Made by a program: the position numbers and the translations under genes | In this document: positions 63,686 through 64,000 of the stretch, piece by piece | Layout of the letters: each line of letters opens with the position of its first letter | How positions within the stretch are numbered: position 1 is the stretch's first letter | The notes under the pieces: generated by a model | Told to the model about the DNA's origin: nothing | The model's database searches: none | What the model saw: only the letters and a program-made list of their open reading frames with translations | Source of the DNA: Paenibacillus sp. Soil750 | GTDB taxonomy: Bacteria; Bacillota; Bacilli; Paenibacillales; NBRC-103111 | Assembly: GCF_001428045.1 (NCBI RefSeq) | Contig: NZ_LMSD01000012.1 | Coordinates: 1,180,001 to 1,244,000 of the forward strand | DNA: 64,000 nucleotides | Reading direction: 5' to 3'

Positions 63686-64000
63686 TAATGGCCATCTCCC
63701 CCCTTTTTGTCTTTTTTTATTATAAGCCATAATCGCCAATGATCACAGACTTGCCCTTCACAAAACCTGCACCACGATCCGAACTACGTCTGGCAACGAT
63801 TAATAACATTTTATTTGTAACCTCATTTTTTCACGAAAGCGATTACATTTATAGATGACAAAGTGCTTTTTTGTGCTCGTACTGCCGATTCGTCAGTTTG
63901 GATAAAAAAAAGCGATTCTTTTCATTGCTTCTCGTGCATGCGACGCAAAGTCTCTGCTTGAGCGATGCGCCTAAAGGAACGGTAACGCGAGGGGGGTGGG
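63686..64000. promoter_or_regulatory. Upstream region of the orphan binding-protein gene
   Basis: About 315 bases with no gene seen. It contains a near-perfect cre box (63834-63847) roughly 150 bases before the start, and A/T-rich sequence with a possible -10 (TAAAAT on minus). The last 100 bases show nothing assignable. Confidence 0.4.
63834..63847. promoter_or_regulatory. CcpA cre box (13 of 14)
   Basis: CGAAAGCGATTACA differs from TGWAANCGNTNWCA only at the first base. Upstream of the binding-protein/AraC operon, it implies catabolite control. Confidence 0.65.

Noticed and set aside
63881..64000. Possible gene start or RNA at the right edge
   Set aside because: No open frame with a ribosome binding site and no convincing RNA structure; left unannotated.

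Overview
The window reads as a stretch of chromosome from a carbohydrate-degrading Paenibacillus-like Bacillota. Supporting signs are AGGAGG-type ribosome binding sites, four LplA-type sugar-binding lipoproteins (three with LplB/LplC-type permeases), YesM/YesN-like two-component systems, membrane-bound AraC regulators, very large secreted glycoside hydrolases, S-layer-homology (SLH) anchored proteins and CcpA cre boxes. No rRNA, tRNA, phage, insertion sequence or CRISPR array was seen.

Layout. 1-7.6 kb: end of an MFS exporter gene, then a membrane AraC sensor-regulator and a cre-controlled ABC sugar importer. 7.6-17.5 kb: GH2 glycosidase, a small unknown gene, a DUF975/membrane/lipoprotein operon, an ArsR-type regulator divergent from a GH51 arabinofuranosidase, and a GH26-like secreted enzyme. 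17.4-27.5 kb (general functions): a PIN-like toxin/antitoxin pair, an arylamine N-acetyltransferase, a MurA paralogue with Asp in place of the catalytic Cys, an FHA-winged-helix regulator with a probable CTG start, HelD, a candidate small RNA, and a GabT/aldehyde dehydrogenase pair, then a decayed AraC gene. 27.5-36.0 kb: AraC-sensor kinase-response regulator operon followed by an ABC importer operon ending in a cytoplasmic LamG protein. 36.1-37.6 kb: Rieske protein plus amidohydrolase. 38.0-51.5 kb: a second two-component/ABC importer block joined to a cohesin-SLH surface protein and a 1671-residue glycoside hydrolase with cohesin, FIVAR and dockerin modules. 51.7-54.7 kb: oxidoreductase pair plus AraC regulator. 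54.9-63.7 kb: SLH-anchored GH28-like pectinase, membrane AraC regulator and an orphan binding protein.

How it works together. Surface or secreted enzymes cut plant polysaccharide (arabinan, pectin and possibly mannan-like material), binding proteins and permeases import the oligosaccharides, and intracellular GH2/GH51 enzymes and oxidoreductases finish the breakdown. Local sensors switch each block on and CcpA probably switches some off. The strongest new observations are: (i) an adjacent cohesin-SLH protein and dockerin-tailed enzyme that could form a minimal surface complex; (ii) a 25-base element, identical and identically placed before two promoters 10 kb apart, that probably marks the regulon of the local response regulator; (iii) the Asp-type MurA under its own FHA regulator; (iv) a promoter-plus-terminator small RNA candidate; and (v) a roughly 190-bp composite intergenic repeat present at two loci.
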